DNA of 64,000 nucleotides from Agromyces soli (lineage in GTDB: Bacteria; Actinomycetota; Actinomycetes; Actinomycetales; Microbacteriaceae). The first letter of the stretch is position 1, and every line of letters starts with the position of its first letter. Below are positions 62,801 to 64,000 of the stretch, in pieces. Below the pieces are notes generated by a model that saw only the letters and a list, made by a program, of their open reading frames with translations, was not told where the DNA came from and did no database searches. Location of the stretch: positions 3,162,001-3,226,000 of the forward strand of contig NZ_CP094533.1 of NCBI RefSeq assembly GCF_022811605.1, written 5' to 3'. The translations under genes were made by a program, and so were the position numbers.

Positions 62801-64000
62801 CACGAACGAAGAAACGAGCTCCTCCCCCGCGAACGCCATCGTCACGATCGAAGCGGCACCGAGCCTGACCCTGGTGAAATCCGCCGACCGCACCGAACTG
62901 CGCGTCGGCGAGGAGATCACCTACACCTTCGTGATCGAGAACACCGGCAATGTCACGCTGACCGGGGTGACGGTGAACGACACCGGGTTCACCGGCTCGG
63001 GATCGCTGTCGGAGATCAGCTGCCCCGACGAGGCATCCGCACTGAAGCCGGGGGCGCAGATCGACTGCAGCGCGAGCTACACGGTCACGCAGGCCGACGT
63101 CGACCGCGGCACGATCGACAACACGGCGACGGCCACCGGCACGCCGCCGTCGGGCCGCGAGGTGACGACACCCCCCTCCGAGGTGCGCATTCCGCAGGAT
63201 CCGCAGCCGTCGCTCACCCTCGCGAAGTCCGTCGATCCCGGCTCCGCGACTGCGGCCGGCACCACCGTCACCTACACCTTCAACGTGCGCAACACCGGCA
63301 ACGTCACGTTGCACGAGATCGGCATCGACGAGCAGGACTTCTCCGGCACGGGCAGCCTGTCCGCGATCGAATGCCCGGCTGCTCCACTCGCTCCCGGCGG
63401 GACGACCAGGTGCACGGCGAGCTACACGATCACGCAGGCCGACGTCGATGCGGGCACGATCACGAACACCGCCGCCGCGCACGGCACCCCGCCGAGGGGC
63501 GGTGCCGTGGATTCCGATCCCGACGAGGCGGAGGTGGTGATCCCGCCGGCCCCGAGCCTGCAGATCGTGAAGTCGGCCGACACGACGGAGCTCGTCGCCG
63601 GTGAGACGATCACCTACTCGTTCGTCGTCAGCAACACCGGCAACGTCACGCTGCACGAGGTCGCCGTCAGTGAGGGCGATTTCTCGGGTGCCGGCGAGCT
63701 GTCCGAGGTCGTCTGCCGGGACGACGCCGGGCAGCTCGCACCCGGCGCGCAACTCGTCTGCAGCGCGACGTACGTGGTCCAGCAGGCCGACGTCGACCGC
63801 GGCACGCTGGAGAACACCGCCACGGCGCAGGCCACCAGCCCCGGAGGTGAGGCCGTCGAGTCGGACCCGTCCGACGTGCGAATCCCCCAGGACCCCCAGC
63901 CCGGGCTCACCCTCCTGAAGACAGCCGACGCCGACCGGGCTGCGAAGGCCGGGCAGCGCATCACCTACTCGTTCGCCATCACCAACACCGGCAACGTCAC
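59895..64000 (+). CDS. Secreted DUF11-repeat surface protein, 3' end beyond window
   Basis: Very large exported protein; 1368 codons are visible and the frame is open at the window end. The ATG at 59895 has GGGAG upstream. A signal peptide is clear: KKPARRERRRMAATTVLGLL, then TLFVAPISATSDA (about 1-37). Residues 40-280 form an extracellular repeat-strand domain (DUF6923/beta-propeller-like; GFTGDGRRAIAAG, WAFDSTGYLYVIAGG, GIAFGGDGYLYMASG). Residues 285-408 resemble a prealbumin-like domain (YRVTESG, VVCTFTND). From about residue 409, nine DUF11 repeats of about 115 residues follow, each with a variant of LEKSADP...GETVTYSFVVRNTGNVTL (cited in part), DFSGTG.LS.I.CP, CTASYTVTQADVDAG and NTATA. 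Probably wall-anchored or released, with a role in adhesion or surface layer (inference). No LPXTG is seen because the end is missing. Confidence 0.9.
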   Translation, partial: MKKPARRERRRMAATTVLGLLATLFVAPISATSDALPAIAATTFDCTSVYSLRAPSPNNYLMEVDPGTGVATNVGRFDNSGSTTNLNALGFTGDGRRAIAAGQTGTYLLMMDPDGTTTALVRGLPNAAVNVTHGAVNTAANVYYYGGFSGSTAYVYGYDLGADEYLGLVARGSVPGGNNGDWAFDSTGYLYVIAGGNGGNTLSVVKQQLPTTSQPQPRAITGETLTTINTPNNNINGIAFGGDGYLYMASGTTWYQANPSTGQVISQRALTGDNRNDSGDLGSCASPNTISVRKAFPEGRVDAADQVTLEVTGGGITRGNRATTSGSKQGVQDDPAMIAGPVIGLGGETYRVTESGAGADERYVRSWRCVDTNSNRELARGGGTSGEFVLPSGSAVVCTFTNDAQRPSVGLTKTAGTPTDVNDNGITDAGDTIAYEFLVENTGNTILTDPTVDDPKLGAVTCPAVALEPGESVSCTAPVYTITADDEDAGSVDNTATAAATPPNGLPQVSSRPSSTSTPVERAAPALAIEKSAEPQDAASYQEGQEITYSFVVRNTGNVTVADIDVTESDFSGTGTLSALSCPADRTLAPNTSFVCTASYTLTQADVDAGEVTNAATASGDAPDGAPVDAPEDTARIPVEADPQIALEKSVTPSAPAGPGETVTYEFVITNTGNVSLTDPTIDETAFGGSGAPPEVSCPSGVLRPGEVVICTASYVITQTDADAGGFENTATATAIPPAGSEPPVSAPSTAEVAIAARPDLDLRKSASPETIGRAGETVTYSFEVTNRGNVTLRDLEVAEGQFSGTGELSAIDCPVTSLAAGETTTCTATYQVTQEDVDTGTIANSATVGGTSPNGETVPSPPSRATVDAPPSPAVELEKLADPTTASAAGATIQYDFVVRNTGNVTLHELTIDENDFSGSGQLSAITCPGDALAPGAEMTCHADYTLSQDDVDAGVVTNTATARGNSPTNEETSSSPANAIVTIEAAPSLTLVKSADRTELRVGEEITYTFVIENTGNVTLTGVTVNDTGFTGSGSLSEISCPDEASALKPGAQIDCSASYTVTQADVDRGTIDNTATATGTPPSGREVTTPPSEVRIPQDPQPSLTLAKSVDPGSATAAGTTVTYTFNVRNTGNVTLHEIGIDEQDFSGTGSLSAIECPAAPLAPGGTTRCTASYTITQADVDAGTITNTAAAHGTPPRGGAVDSDPDEAEVVIPPAPSLQIVKSADTTELVAGETITYSFVVSNTGNVTLHEVAVSEGDFSGAGELSEVVCRDDAGQLAPGAQLVCSATYVVQQADVDRGTLENTATAQATSPGGEAVESDPSDVRIPQDPQPGLTLLKTADADRAAKAGQRITYSFAITNTGNV

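Noticed and set aside
61434-63752. A 772-codon open frame on the minus strand
   Set aside because: It is antisense to the DUF11 repeats, has Arg/Gly/Val/Asp-rich low-complexity content repeating with the same 345-bp period, and no recognisable domain. The plus frame has a signal peptide and clear domain motifs.

Overview
The window is a piece of a high-GC actinobacterial chromosome, most likely from the Microbacteriaceae (Agromyces/Leifsonia-like). The evidence is the strong G/C third-position bias, the actinobacterial division cluster without ftsA but with sepF, yggT and divIVA, the actinobacteria-specific DUF3040 and Rv2175c-type proteins, a type II DAHP synthase, a GarA/OdhI-type FHA protein beside an FtsR-type MerR regulator, and a MurE whose diamino-acid loop is not the meso-DAP type. 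Genus-level placement is inference. I saw no rRNA or tRNA gene, CRISPR array, insertion sequence or prophage.

Region 1 (1-18617, all minus strand) is the division and cell wall (dcw) cluster, read from right to left: mraZ, rsmH, ftsL-like, ftsI, murE, murF, mraY, murD, ftsW, murG, murC, ftsQ, ftsZ, yggS, sepF, yggT, divIVA, lspA (cut by the window edge). Many junctions overlap by 1-4 nt, which suggests translational coupling. It makes lipid II, flips and polymerises it at the septum, and builds the FtsZ/SepF/DivIVA scaffold. A MraZ-box-like repeat precedes mraZ and a separate promoter region precedes ftsZ.

Region 2 (about 18960-29550) resembles the mycobacterial pknL neighbourhood: DUF3040 protein, polyprenyl diphosphate synthase, Rv2175c-like DNA-binding protein, LysM cell wall protein, PASTA Ser/Thr kinase, type II DAHP synthase, acyltransferase, ROK glucokinase and a FadD15-like acyl-CoA ligase. 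Region 3 (29549-37000) holds peptide deformylase, pyruvate carboxylase, an orphan ParA, two MerR regulators, the FHA protein and a CDP-alcohol phosphatidyltransferase. Region 4 (37000-47560) carries small housekeeping genes: NUDIX, Hsp15-like, GNAT, YchJ, a small alarmone synthetase, a LigD-type polymerase, a deazaflavin enzyme, two paralogous lytic-transglycosylase-like exported proteins, a soxR/ferredoxin/flavin reductase locus, rlmN, an ABC ATPase and a GntR regulator.

Region 5 (47590-64000) is more accessory: leuA with an apparent leucine leader peptide, two lipoproteins with a tiny candidate peptide gene upstream of one, a flavin monoamine oxidase, a TetR-controlled two-subunit-E1 2-oxoacid dehydrogenase operon without E3, a HxlR/DoxX pair, a DJ-1-like protein, an ArsR/SRPBCC pair with a 16-bp divergent promoter, and a large secreted DUF11-repeat surface protein that runs off the window.

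A recurrent regulatory feature is a -10 hexamer of TANNNT type exactly 6 (once 7) nt before the start codon, without Shine-Dalgarno. I found it at about ten starts. It predicts leaderless transcripts, including one for the leucine leader peptide and one for the SoxR-controlled ferredoxin.
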